From Actinomycetes bacterium (lineage in GTDB: Bacteria; Actinomycetota; Actinomycetes; Actinomycetales; Cellulomonadaceae), in contig JAEZZV010000107.1 in NCBI GenBank assembly GCA_023418375.1, forward strand, positions 1 through 13,135: a DNA stretch of 13,135 nucleotides, given 5' to 3'. A model generated the notes under the pieces. That model was not told where the DNA came from. It was given only the letters and a program-made list of their open reading frames with translations, and made no database searches. A program made the translations under genes and the position numbers. Below, piece by piece: positions 1 through 6,725 of the stretch; position 1 is the first letter of the stretch, and each line of letters begins with the position of its first letter.

Positions 1-879
1 GACCACGACCACGTCCGCCGCGCCGGCCGCGTCGGGGACCGCCGCCAGGGCGTCGGCCAGGCTCCCGCGCGCGGGGACGACGACCGCGGGCCGGGTCAGG
101 TGGGCGACGGCCAGCCCCCCGACCGCACGCAGCCCGGCCACCCTGCGCAGGAAGGCGCCGGCACTCGTCCAGAGCATCGCCCCCACGAAGGCGGCCCAGG
201 CGACCTGGAGCACGATCGGCCGCTCGCCGTCGAGCAACGGCACCAGGAGGGCGGCCGCCACGAGGCAGACGCCCACGACGCGCCCGATCCAGGCGGCGCC
301 GACGGTGCCCGTGGACCGTCGGCCGGTCAGCCGCCAGACGAGGGCCTCGAGGATCCACCCCCCGTCCATCGGGAGCCCCGGCAGGAGGTTGAAGGCCGTC
401 ACGACGAGGTTCGCGCCCGCCAGCGAGACCAGCAGCCACGCGACCGCGCCGCCCGGCGGCACGAGCGTGGCGAGCCCGGCCGTGACCCCCGCGACGACGA
501 GGTTCGCCAGCGGTCCGGCGGCCGCCACGAATGCGCTCGCGGCCGGTGAGCCGGCGTCGTCCATCTCGGTGTGCCCGCCGATGAGGGTGAGGTTGACCTG
601 GCGCACCGGGATGCCGCGGGCGCGCCCCGCGTACGCGTGGGCGAGCTCGTGCAGGAGGATCGAGCCGTACAGGAGCAGTGCCCAGCCCGCGGCGACGAGG
701 AAGCCACCCAGGCGGTCGATCCCGGGGATCGCCGCCGACGCCGTCGGGCCGAAGACCGCGACGAGCAGGAGCGAGGCGAAGAGCCAGCCCGGCCCGAGCA
801 CGATGGGGATCCCCGACGCCCGGCCCACGACCCAGCCGGGACGGCGCGTCGGGCCTGCGGACGCGCGGCTGGTGGGCAC
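1..879 (-). CDS. Site-2 protease family (M50) intramembrane zinc metalloprotease, partial
   Basis: The 293 visible codons are open with no stop, so the C terminus lies beyond the left edge. The protein is a polytopic membrane protease of the S2P/M50 family, which cuts substrate helices inside the membrane, often to release regulators such as anti-sigma factors. The zinc motif HELAH is at residues 77-81 in a hydrophobic helix. The second signature, NLLPGLPMDGG with the zinc-binding Asp (D172), is at residues 164-174. Further hydrophobic segments lie near residues 30-50, 113-135 and 180-205. The sequence from about residue 255 resembles the start of a CBS pair, as in the M50B/CBS subgroup. The GTG start at 879 follows a TAGGCT hexamer by 6 nt, a leaderless arrangement. 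It diverges from the RecB-like gene. Substrate unknown. Confidence 0.9.
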   Translation of the reverse strand, partial: MPTSRASAGPTRRPGWVVGRASGIPIVLGPGWLFASLLLVAVFGPTASAAIPGIDRLGGFLVAAGWALLLYGSILLHELAHAYAGRARGIPVRQVNLTLIGGHTEMDDAGSPAASAFVAAAGPLANLVVAGVTAGLATLVPPGGAVAWLLVSLAGANLVVTAFNLLPGLPMDGGWILEALVWRLTGRRSTGTVGAAWIGRVVGVCLVAAALLVPLLDGERPIVLQVAWAAFVGAMLWTSAGAFLRRVAGLRAVGGLAVAHLTRPAVVVPARGSLADALAAVPDAAGAADVVVV

Positions 880-885
880 GTCCAC

Positions 886-891
886 AGCCTA
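886..891 (-). promoter_or_regulatory. -10 element of the M50 protease gene (leaderless)
   Basis: On the minus strand TAGGCT lies 6 nt before the GTG at 879. It matches the actinobacterial TANNNT -10 consensus at the spacing expected when transcription begins at the start codon itself. No good -35 is visible. Confidence 0.6.
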
Positions 892-926
892 CGGTCGGGC
901 CGTGCCGGGCTGTCGGACCCGCCCCG

Positions 927-932
927 TACCCT
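927..932 (+). promoter_or_regulatory. -10 element of the RecB-like gene (leaderless)
   Basis: TACCCT lies 6 nt before the GTG at 939. Only 35 bp separate it from the opposing M50 -10 element, so polymerase footprints at the two promoters should overlap. Confidence 0.6.
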
Positions 933-938
933 GCAGTC

Positions 939-1823
939 GTGAGCGAGACGGACAGCGGCACCGGCCCGGCGACGGTGGAGGACGCCGAACCCTCCCGGCG
1001 GCCGGGGCTGTCGCCGTCGCGGGCCAACGACTTCATGCAGTGCCCGCTGCTGTTCCGTTTCCGGACGGTCGACAAGCTTCCGGAGCCCCCGAGCCCGGCC
1101 GCGGTACGAGGGACGCTCGTGCACGCGGTCCTGGAGCGGCTCTTCGACGCGCCCGCGGGCGCCCGGACGCTCGACGCGGCGCGCGGGCTCGTCCCGCAGG
1201 CCTGGGAGGAGATCCTCGCCGAGCGCCCCGACTGCTCCGACCTCACGCCCGACGGCGACGTCGCGGCATGGTTCGCCGAGGCCGAGGCGTTGCTCGCGCG
1301 CTACTTCACGCTCGAGGACCCGAACCGGCTGCAGCCGGCCGAGCGCGAGCTGGTCGTGCGCACCGAGCTCGACGACGGGCTCGAGCTGCGCGGCATCGTG
1401 GACCGGCTCGACGTCGCCCCCGACGGCGCGATGCGCGTCGTCGACTACAAGACCGGCCGGTCCCCCGCCCCGGGGTTCGAGAGCGGCGCGCTGTTCCAGA
1501 TGCGCTTCTACGCCCTGGTCCTCGCGAGGCTGCGCGGCCGCATCCCGGCCATGCTCCAGCTCGTCTACCTCGGCGACGGCACCGTGCTGCGCCACCAGCC
1601 GACGGAGGGCGAGCTGGCGGCCGTCGAGCAGCGCATCCGGGCCGTCTGGTCGGGCATCCGCACCGCCGCCGAGACGGGTCGCTGGGAGCCGCGGGCCAGC
1701 GCGCTGTGCGGGTTCTGCGCGCACCAGGCGCTCTGTCCGCTGTTCGGCGGCACACCGCCCGAGCCCGCCCCCGAGGCCGTGGAGCGAGCGGTGGGCGTGC
1801 GCCCGACCGCCGCCGTGGGCTGA
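939..1823 (+). CDS. Stand-alone RecB-family PD-(D/E)XK nuclease with Fe-S cysteines
   Basis: A 294-aa protein matching the Cas4/AddB-like RecB nuclease domain without helicase motifs. Visible in order: SRANDFMQCP with Cys35, GTLVHAVLE with His62, GIVDRLD with Asp155, VVDYKTG with Asp169 and Lys171, and QMRFYALVL with Gln187 and Tyr191. These are the usual metal and catalytic positions. The C terminus has Cys257, Cys260 and Cys266 (Cx2Cx5C), which with Cys35 matches the four-cysteine iron-sulfur staple of AddB and Cas4 nucleases. It probably cuts or trims DNA, but its pathway is unknown; no helicase or CRISPR genes are adjacent. Actinobacterial homologues are annotated as RecB family exonucleases. 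The GTG start is chosen over the longer in-frame extension because the leaderless -10 sits 6 nt before it and conserved sequence begins shortly after. Confidence 0.9.
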   Translation: MSETDSGTGPATVEDAEPSRRPGLSPSRANDFMQCPLLFRFRTVDKLPEPPSPAAVRGTLVHAVLERLFDAPAGARTLDAARGLVPQAWEEILAERPDCSDLTPDGDVAAWFAEAEALLARYFTLEDPNRLQPAERELVVRTELDDGLELRGIVDRLDVAPDGAMRVVDYKTGRSPAPGFESGALFQMRFYALVLARLRGRIPAMLQLVYLGDGTVLRHQPTEGELAAVEQRIRAVWSGIRTAAETGRWEPRASALCGFCAHQALCPLFGGTPPEPAPEAVERAVGVRPTAAVG

Positions 1824-1850
1824 CGCGCCGCGACACGGGTGCCCGGCGCG
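1824..1850. terminator. GC-rich hairpin between convergent recB-like and HAD genes
   Basis: CGCGCCG (1824-1830) pairs perfectly with CGGCGCG (1844-1850) around a 13-nt loop. It begins right after the recB-like stop codon and ends 8 bp from the HAD stop codon. There is no T tract on either strand, so it is at best a non-canonical bidirectional terminator or an mRNA 3'-end stabiliser. Confidence 0.4.
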
Positions 1851-1858
1851 CCTCGTCC

Positions 1859-2578
1859 TCAGAACGCCCGCGCCCCCAGCAGGTCGATCGTCTCGCCGCC
1901 CACGACGCGCGCCAGCACGTCCAGGTCGACGTCCTCCAGGGTCTCGACGCGGCTGAGCCCCGGGAGTGCCGGCACGTCGACGATGTGCCGGATGCCGATG
2001 GTCCGCGCCCCCGAGGCCAGGGCCGAGCCGATGCCGGGCGGGGAGTCCTCGAGCGCGACGCACGCGCGCACGTCCACCCCCAGCCGGGCGGCGGCGGTCA
2101 GGTACGGCTCCGGGTGGGGCTTGCCGTGGGTGACCTCGTCACCCGGGACGACGACGGCGAAGGAGCCCTCCGGAGCGCCGGCCAGGACGGCGTCCGTGAG
2201 CGCGCGGTACGACATCGTCACCAGGGCGCAGGGCACCCGCGCCGCGCCCAGGGCCGTCAGCAGCTCCAGCGCCCCCGGCTGCCAGGGCACGTCGATGCGG
2301 ACGTGGTCGACCACCTGGTTCAGCAGCCGCTGCACGATCGCCTCGGCGGGCGCGTCCACACCGTGCGCGATGAGCACCTCAGCGGCATCGAGCAGAGGCA
2401 GCCCGATCATCCGGGCCGCGTCCTGCGCTGTCCACGTCAGGCCATGGTCGGTGACGAGGTCGGCCTCGGCCTGCATCCAGGCGGGTTCGGTGTCGACGAG
2501 CGTCCCGTCCATGTCCCACAGCACGGCTGCGGGAAGCGAGGGGGCGACGGGATCGGGCAGGGCGGGGGTCTCCGGCAC
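1859..2578 (-). CDS. HAD-superfamily hydrolase, beta-phosphoglucomutase/phosphatase-like
   Basis: A 239-aa haloacid-dehalogenase hydrolase with all four motifs. WDMDGTLVDT carries the nucleophile Asp22 and acid/base Asp24. Motif II is in ALVTMS (about 118-123), motif III is Lys153 in HGKPHPEPY, and motif IV is ALEDSPPGIGSA with Glu177-Asp178. The insertion after motif I (about residues 31-105) is a helical type-C1 cap, as in beta-phosphoglucomutase and small phosphatases such as phosphoglycolate phosphatase. It likely hydrolyses a small phosphorylated metabolite in the cytosol; the substrate cannot be read from the sequence. The GTG start at 2578 is preceded by TAGACT at 6 nt. It is divergent from the PAC2 gene across 57 bp and convergent with the recB-like gene. 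Confidence 0.9.
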   Translation of the reverse strand: MPETPALPDPVAPSLPAAVLWDMDGTLVDTEPAWMQAEADLVTDHGLTWTAQDAARMIGLPLLDAAEVLIAHGVDAPAEAIVQRLLNQVVDHVRIDVPWQPGALELLTALGAARVPCALVTMSYRALTDAVLAGAPEGSFAVVVPGDEVTHGKPHPEPYLTAAARLGVDVRACVALEDSPPGIGSALASGARTIGIRHIVDVPALPGLSRVETLEDVDLDVLARVVGGETIDLLGARAF

Positions 2579-2584
2579 CCGCGC

Positions 2585-2590
2585 AGTCTA
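2585..2590 (-). promoter_or_regulatory. -10 element of the HAD gene (leaderless)
   Basis: Minus-strand TAGACT lies 6 nt before the GTG at 2578 and fixes that start. Confidence 0.6.
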
Positions 2591-2622
2591 GGTGGCGTCG
2601 GGAACGTCCCCGGTCGAGCGCC

Positions 2623-2628
2623 TAGGCT
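2623..2628 (+). promoter_or_regulatory. -10 element of the PAC2 gene (leaderless)
   Basis: TAGGCT lies 7 nt before the ATG at 2636. It is back-to-back with the HAD promoter; only 32 bp separate the two -10 elements. Confidence 0.6.
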
Positions 2629-2635
2629 GGCCTGC

Positions 2636-3496
2636 ATGACCGACGCTTCCCTCGGCTCGTTGCGCGGGCCGGTCATGCTGGCGGCCTTCGAGGGGTGGAA
2701 CGACGCCGGCAGCGCCGCGACCCAGGCCCTGACGCACCTGCAGGAGGTCTGGGGCGGCGACCTCATCGACGAGCTCGACCCCGAGGACTACCACGACTTC
2801 CAGGTGAACCGGCCGACCGTCGGCTTCGACGAGGACGGGAACCGCGTCATCTCCTGGCCCACCACCGCGGTGTACGCCACCGACCGCCCGGGCGGCGGCC
2901 CGCTCGTCGCGTTCGTGCACGGCATCGAGCCGTCGATGCGCTGGCGGCAGTACTGCGCCGAGCTGCTCGACGTCGCCGAACGGCTCGGCGTGACCACCGT
3001 CGTGACTCTCGGTGCGCTCCTGGCGGACGTCCCCCACACCCGGCCGATCCCGGTGACCACCACCACCGACGACCCCACCCTCCAGCACTCGCTCGCGCTC
3101 GACGCGAGCACGTACGAGGGCCCGACGGGCATCGCGGGCGTGCTCCAGGCCGAGGCCACCCGGCGGGGGCTGCACGGCATGTCGATCTGGGCGGCCGTGC
3201 CGCACTACGTCGCGCACCCGCCGTCGCCGAAGGCGACCGTCGCCCTGCTCCTGCGGATCGAGGAGCTCCTCGGCGTCGCGATCCCGCTGGGCGACCTGCC
3301 CGAGGACGCGCGCGCATGGCAGCACGGCGTCGACGAGCTCGCCGCTGAGGACACCGAGATCGCGGAGTACGTCGCCCAGCTCGAGCAGGCGAAGGACACC
3401 GCAGAGCTCCCGGAGGCCTCCGGCGAGGCGATCGCGCGCGAGTTCGAACGCTATCTGCGCCGTCGCGAGCGCGGGTCCGGCGGGGGCTCGAGCTAG
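2636..3496 (+). CDS. PAC2-family (proteasome assembly chaperone 2-like) protein
   Basis: A 286-aa cytosolic protein of the actinobacterial PAC2 family. The family hallmark is the N-terminal VMLAAFEGWNDAGSAA stretch (about residues 13-28), followed by HGIEPSMRW, the VVTLGALLADVPHTRP loop, and YEGPTGI...SIWAAVPHYV in the second half. The C-terminal 60 residues are charged and helical, ending in a Gly/Ser tail. The fold is related to eukaryotic proteasome assembly chaperone 2, but I know of no firmly established bacterial role. A link to the actinobacterial proteasome is suggested only by fold and by the usual chromosomal neighbourhood. The ATG is chosen from the leaderless -10 at 7 nt and because family similarity begins there. 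Its TAG stop shares a CTAG palindrome with the stop of mshC. Confidence 0.9.
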   Translation: MTDASLGSLRGPVMLAAFEGWNDAGSAATQALTHLQEVWGGDLIDELDPEDYHDFQVNRPTVGFDEDGNRVISWPTTAVYATDRPGGGPLVAFVHGIEPSMRWRQYCAELLDVAERLGVTTVVTLGALLADVPHTRPIPVTTTTDDPTLQHSLALDASTYEGPTGIAGVLQAEATRRGLHGMSIWAAVPHYVAHPPSPKATVALLLRIEELLGVAIPLGDLPEDARAWQHGVDELAAEDTEIAEYVAQLEQAKDTAELPEASGEAIAREFERYLRRRERGSGGGSS

Positions 3497-3500
3497 AGCC
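3485..3500. other. Small hairpin over the shared CTAG stop codons
   Basis: GGCTC (3485-3489) pairs with GAGCC (3496-3500) around the 6-nt loop GAGCTA, which overlaps the interlocked PAC2 and mshC stop codons. It is the only dyad seen at this junction and is too short to be a convincing terminator. Confidence 0.3.
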
Positions 3501-4752
3501 GCACGCCGAGGAGGGCGTCGATCGCGCGGGCCACGAGCCCGGGGGCGCCCTCGACGTCACCGCCGAGGGTGAGCGCCGCGTCGGCCCACGCGTCCACGGC
3601 CGCCAGGGCGCGGGGCGCGTCGAGGTCGTCGGCGAGCGCGGCCCGGATAGCCTCGATCGTGCTGTCCGCCGCCGGACCGCCGACGCCCGACAGCGCCGCG
3701 CGCCACCGGGCGAGCCGGACCTGCGCGGCCGCGAGGCCCTCGTCGGTCCACGCCCAGTCCGAGCGGTAGTGGTGGGCGAGCACCGTGAGCCGCACGGCCA
3801 TCGGGTCCACCCCCGCGGCGCGCAGGGCCGAGACGAGCACCAGGTTGCCGAGCGACTTGCTCATCTTCTCGCCGCGGTAGCCCACCATGCCGGCGTGCAC
3901 CTGGAGCCGCCCGCCGTCGCCGCCGAGCGCGCGGGCGTGCGCCGTCGACATCTCGTGGTGCGGGAAGCAGAGGTCTCGCCCGCCCCCCTGCACGTCGAAG
4001 GCCGACCCCAGGGCGTGCCCGGCGATGACCGTGCACTCGATGTGCCAGCCGGGCCGCCCGCGGCCGAGGACCCCGCCGTCCCAGGACGGCTCGCCCGGTC
4101 GCTCGCGTCGCCAGAGCGCCGGGTCCAGGGGGTCGCGCTTGCCGGGCCGTGCCGGGTCACCGCCGCGCTCGGCGAACAGCGCCACGGTCTCGTCGTGCGT
4201 GAGGCCCGCGACGGCGCCGAAGTGCCGGTCCGCGGAGATGTCCGCGTAGACGTCGCCCAGAGCGGGCCGGTCACCACCGGCGCCCTCCTCGACCGGGACG
4301 CGGTACGCCAGCCCGAGGTCGAGCAGGCGCGCGACGGCGTCGGCGATCATCGGGATGGTCTCCACCGCGCCGAGGTACGTGTGCGGCGGGAGCACACCGA
4401 GCGCCGTCATGTCCTCGGCGAAGAGGGCCGTCTGCTCGACGGCGAGGGCCTCCCAGTCCACCCCCGTCGCGGCGGCGCGCTCGAGCAGCGGGTCGTCGAC
4501 GTCGGTGACGTTCGACGCGTAGTGCACCTCGAGCCCGGCGTCGAGCCAGGCCCGGTGCAGCAGGTCGAACGCGATGTAGGTGGCGGCATGCCCCAGGTGC
4601 GTGGCGTCGTACGGGGTGATGCCGCAGACGTACATGGTCGCGCGTGGGCCCTGCGCCGCGCGCACGAGCCGCCCCGTCGACGAGTCGGTCAGGCGTACGT
4701 CACCTCCCCGGCCGGGCACGCGAGGGACACAGGGGCCGGGCCAGGTTCGCAC
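3493..4752 (-). CDS. mshC: Mycothiol ligase MshC (Cys:GlcN-Ins ligase)
   Basis: A 419-aa enzyme that joins L-cysteine to glucosaminyl-inositol using ATP, the cysteine ligation step of mycothiol synthesis. It is a paralogue of cysteinyl-tRNA synthetase. YVCGITPYDATHLGHAATY contains the HIGH-like signature HLGH (52-55) and zinc ligand Cys43. TDVDDPLL follows at about 83-90. IECTVI gives Cys240 and CFPHHEMSTAHA gives the zinc His at 265/266. KMSKS is at 296-300. MshC rather than CysRS is indicated by the TPYDATHLGH sequence, the shorter length, and the truncated C-terminal region without a tRNA anticodon domain. The GTG at 4752 begins the RTWPGP-type N terminus usual for MshC and is preceded by TACGAT at 6 nt. 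It diverges from the CorA gene and converges on PAC2 with overlapping stops. Confidence 0.96.
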   Translation of the reverse strand: MRTWPGPCVPRVPGRGGDVRLTDSSTGRLVRAAQGPRATMYVCGITPYDATHLGHAATYIAFDLLHRAWLDAGLEVHYASNVTDVDDPLLERAAATGVDWEALAVEQTALFAEDMTALGVLPPHTYLGAVETIPMIADAVARLLDLGLAYRVPVEEGAGGDRPALGDVYADISADRHFGAVAGLTHDETVALFAERGGDPARPGKRDPLDPALWRRERPGEPSWDGGVLGRGRPGWHIECTVIAGHALGSAFDVQGGGRDLCFPHHEMSTAHARALGGDGGRLQVHAGMVGYRGEKMSKSLGNLVLVSALRAAGVDPMAVRLTVLAHHYRSDWAWTDEGLAAAQVRLARWRAALSGVGGPAADSTIEAIRAALADDLDAPRALAAVDAWADAALTLGGDVEGAPGLVARAIDALLGVRL

Positions 4753-4758
4753 GTGGTG

Positions 4759-4764
4759 ATCGTA
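4759..4764 (-). promoter_or_regulatory. -10 element of mshC (leaderless)
   Basis: Minus-strand TACGAT lies 6 nt before the mshC GTG at 4752. Confidence 0.6.
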
Positions 4765-4785
4765 GTCGTGGGTGGAGTCCCCCCC

Positions 4786-4815
4786 GACCGGCCCTGCGAG
4801 GGGGCCACACTGGTC
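4786..4815. promoter_or_regulatory. Interrupted dyad around the corA promoter
   Basis: GACCGGCCC (4786-4794) faces GGGCC (4802-4806) and, after a 5-nt interruption, GGTC (4812-4815). The dyad surrounds the weak corA -10 element and might be an operator. In GC-rich DNA such dyads also arise by chance. Confidence 0.25.
4806..4811 (+). promoter_or_regulatory. Weak -10 element of the CorA gene (leaderless)
   Basis: CACACT lies 6 nt before the GTG at 4818. It keeps the second-position A and last-position T of TANNNT but has C first, so it is weaker than its neighbours. Confidence 0.4.
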
Positions 4816-4817
4816 CG

Positions 4818-5762
4818 GTGCCCTCCACCCTCGTCTGGTCCCGCACCGGCCCGCACTGGCACCCCGACGGTCTGACGTCCCAGGCCGACGTCGTCTGGCT
4901 GCGCGTCGACAGCCCGGCGCAGTTCCCTGCCGCGGGCGCGGAGCACGGGCTCCCGACGGACCTGCTGGAGCGCCTCGCGCGCAGGACGCACGGCAGGTCG
5001 AAACCGCACGTCGAGCTCCTCGACGGCGGCGGCGTCCACCTCGTCGCGCCGACGCTCAGCTTCAACGACCCGACCGACGTCGTCACCGGCGAGGTCTCGT
5101 GCCTCGTGCTCGGCGACGTCGTGCTCACCGCGGAGACGGGTCCAGCCGGGGTGCTCGACCGGGTGCAGGAGCGGCTGTCCCAGCCGCAGTCGTTCCCCGA
5201 CCGGCTGACGGGTGGCCTGCTCTCGGCCCTGCTGCTGTCGCTGGTGGAGACCGCCGGCGACGTCGAGGACATGATCGCCGACGCCGTCGTGTCCCTGGAG
5301 GACGTCGTCTTCTCCCCGCGCGAGGACGCGCCGGTGGAGCGGCTGTACGAGGTCAAGCGCGAGATCGCGGAGGCCCGCCGGGCGCTGGAGCCCCTGGGCG
5401 CGGAACTGCCGGACCTGCTGACCGACCCCGACGGGACGTCGCCGGGCGACGCCTGGGTGCGGCGCGTGATCGCCGCCGTCGACCGCTTGGACCGGCGCCT
5501 GGAGGACCACGACGAGCTGCTCGCGGACATGCTGTCGGCGCACCTCGCGCTCGTCTCGGTGGCGCAGAACGAGCAGATGCGGACCATCTCCGCCTGGGCG
5601 GCGACCCTCGCCGTGCCCACGCTGGTCGGGACGATCTACGGCATGAACTTCGCTCACATGCCCGAGCTGCACTGGGCGTACGGCTACCCTCTGGCGCTCG
5701 GCGTGATGGCGGTCGTCGGCACGACCGTCAACCTGCTCTTCCGGCGCTCGGGCTGGCTGTAG
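4818..5762 (+). CDS. corA: CorA-family magnesium/divalent cation transporter
   Basis: A 314-aa inner-membrane channel of the CorA (2-TM-GxN) family, which imports Mg2+ and sometimes Co2+ or Ni2+ as a pentamer. Residues 1 to about 125 form the cytosolic alpha/beta domain. Residues 130-255 are long charged helices (the funnel and stalk). TM1 spans about 257-276 and ends in the signature YGMNF (GMN at 275-277), followed by the loop MPEL (281-284). TM2 spans about 290-308, and the short basic tail RRSGWL is typical. The GTG at 4818 is chosen over an upstream in-frame extension that would run through the mshC promoter. It diverges from mshC across 65 bp and its stop is 12 bp from that of uppP. The gene symbol follows the family; metal preference is not visible. 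Confidence 0.92.
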   Translation: MPSTLVWSRTGPHWHPDGLTSQADVVWLRVDSPAQFPAAGAEHGLPTDLLERLARRTHGRSKPHVELLDGGGVHLVAPTLSFNDPTDVVTGEVSCLVLGDVVLTAETGPAGVLDRVQERLSQPQSFPDRLTGGLLSALLLSLVETAGDVEDMIADAVVSLEDVVFSPREDAPVERLYEVKREIAEARRALEPLGAELPDLLTDPDGTSPGDAWVRRVIAAVDRLDRRLEDHDELLADMLSAHLALVSVAQNEQMRTISAWAATLAVPTLVGTIYGMNFAHMPELHWAYGYPLALGVMAVVGTTVNLLFRRSGWL

Positions 5763-5774
5763 CGCCCCGCGGCG

Positions 5775-6647
5775 TCACGCGGTCGCGCCGACCGCCTCGA
5801 GCGTGCCCGCGAGCACGAGCGCCACGATCAGCGCTGCGAACACGATGCGGTACACGACGAACGGCAGGAACGTGCGGGTCGACACGAGCCGCAGGAACCC
5901 GATGATGACGACGTACCCGACCACGAAGGCCACGGCCGTCGCGATCAGCGTGACGGCGAGCGACGGCGTACCGGGATCGCCGAAGTCGTCCAAGCTCGTG
6001 AACAGCTGCTGGAAGCCCGAGCCGAACACCGCGGGCATCGCGAGGAGGAAGGAGTACCGGGCGGCCGCCTCGCGGGTGTAGCCCAGCAGCAGGCCCATCG
6101 TGATCGTGCCGCCCGAGCGGGACACGCCGGGCACCAGGGCCATCGCCTGCGCGAGACCGAGGGCGACCGCGTGGCCGGCACCCAGCTCGTCGAGCGTGCG
6201 CCGCTTCACGCCGACCCGGTCCGCGTAGCCGAGCACGAGGGCGAACACCACGAGGGTCAGCGCGACGAGACGCAGGTCCCGGAACGGACCCTTGATCGCG
6301 TCCTCGAACGCGAGACCGAGGACCACGATCGGGACCGTGCCGAGCGCGATCCACCAGGCCATCCGCGCATCCGGGTCGCCGGCGCCCATGCGCGCCCGCC
6401 ACGTGGTCCCGTTCGCACCGGTCAGCGCGCGCCACCACCCCGCGACGATCCGGGCGATGTCGCGGCGGAAGTACAGGACGACGGCACTCTCGGTGCCGAT
6501 CTGCGTGATCGCGGTGAACGCGGCACCAGCGTCCTGGCCGTACGGGAGGAGCTCGCCGACGACACGCAGGTGCGCGCTGGAGGAGATGGGCAGGAACTCC
6601 GTCAGGCCCTGGACCAGGCCGAGGACGACCGCTTCCCACCAGCTCAC
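5775..6647 (-). CDS. uppP: Undecaprenyl-diphosphate phosphatase UppP (BacA)
   Basis: A 290-aa polytopic membrane protein that dephosphorylates undecaprenyl diphosphate, recycling the lipid carrier for peptidoglycan and other wall polymers; overexpression of the family gives bacitracin resistance. The first signature QGLTEFLPISSSAHL is at residues 13-27 and the second, PGVSRSGGTITMGLLLG, spans 173-189 with Arg177. About eight hydrophobic segments are visible and length is normal. The GTG at 6647 begins SWWEAVVLGLVQG, the usual N terminus, and follows TAGGGT by 8 nt. The in-frame GTG at 6668 would add seven residues and place the promoter inside the coding region, so it is rejected. It diverges from the aldo/keto reductase gene. 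Confidence 0.96.
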   Translation of the reverse strand: MSWWEAVVLGLVQGLTEFLPISSSAHLRVVGELLPYGQDAGAAFTAITQIGTESAVVLYFRRDIARIVAGWWRALTGANGTTWRARMGAGDPDARMAWWIALGTVPIVVLGLAFEDAIKGPFRDLRLVALTLVVFALVLGYADRVGVKRRTLDELGAGHAVALGLAQAMALVPGVSRSGGTITMGLLLGYTREAAARYSFLLAMPAVFGSGFQQLFTSLDDFGDPGTPSLAVTLIATAVAFVVGYVVIIGFLRLVSTRTFLPFVVYRIVFAALIVALVLAGTLEAVGATA

Positions 6648-6655
6648 GATCGGAC

Positions 6656-6661
6656 ACCCTA
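6656..6661 (-). promoter_or_regulatory. -10 element of uppP
   Basis: Minus-strand TAGGGT lies 8 nt before the GTG at 6647, so the mRNA is leaderless or nearly so. It decides the start codon against the upstream GTG at 6668. Confidence 0.55.
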
Positions 6662-6713
6662 CCCACACCGCCCCGCCGACGCCGTCCGGCAGGGTCCGGG
6701 CGGGCCCGGCCGG

Positions 6714-6719
6714 TAGCCT
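6714..6719 (+). promoter_or_regulatory. -10 element of the aldo/keto reductase gene (leaderless)
   Basis: TAGCCT lies 6 nt before the ATG at 6726. A short dyad, CCGGG (6696-6700) and CCCGG (6705-6709), sits in the spacer region upstream and could be a regulatory site, though this is weak. Confidence 0.6.
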
Positions 6720-6725
6720 GCCTGC

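Noticed and set aside
399..2063. A 554-codon minus-strand frame over the M50 and recB-like genes
   Set aside because: It is out of frame with the M50 HELAH protein and antisense to the RecB-like nuclease; composition is shadow-like.
305..2635. A long plus-strand in-frame extension upstream of the PAC2 start
   Set aside because: It runs antisense to the M50 and HAD genes and through the recB-like gene in another frame, with no family similarity; PAC2 homology and the -10 element support the ATG at 2636.
3493..4752. Cysteinyl-tRNA synthetase
   Set aside because: The TPYDATHLGH signature, the 419-aa length and the lack of an anticodon-binding domain fit MshC instead.
5763..5774. CGCC/GGCG hairpin between corA and uppP as a terminator
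   Set aside because: The stem is only 4 bp with no T tract; expected by chance in such GC-rich DNA.
6648..6668. Upstream GTG start for uppP at 6668
   Set aside because: It would add seven atypical residues and put the TAGGGT promoter inside the gene; family members normally begin near SWWEA.
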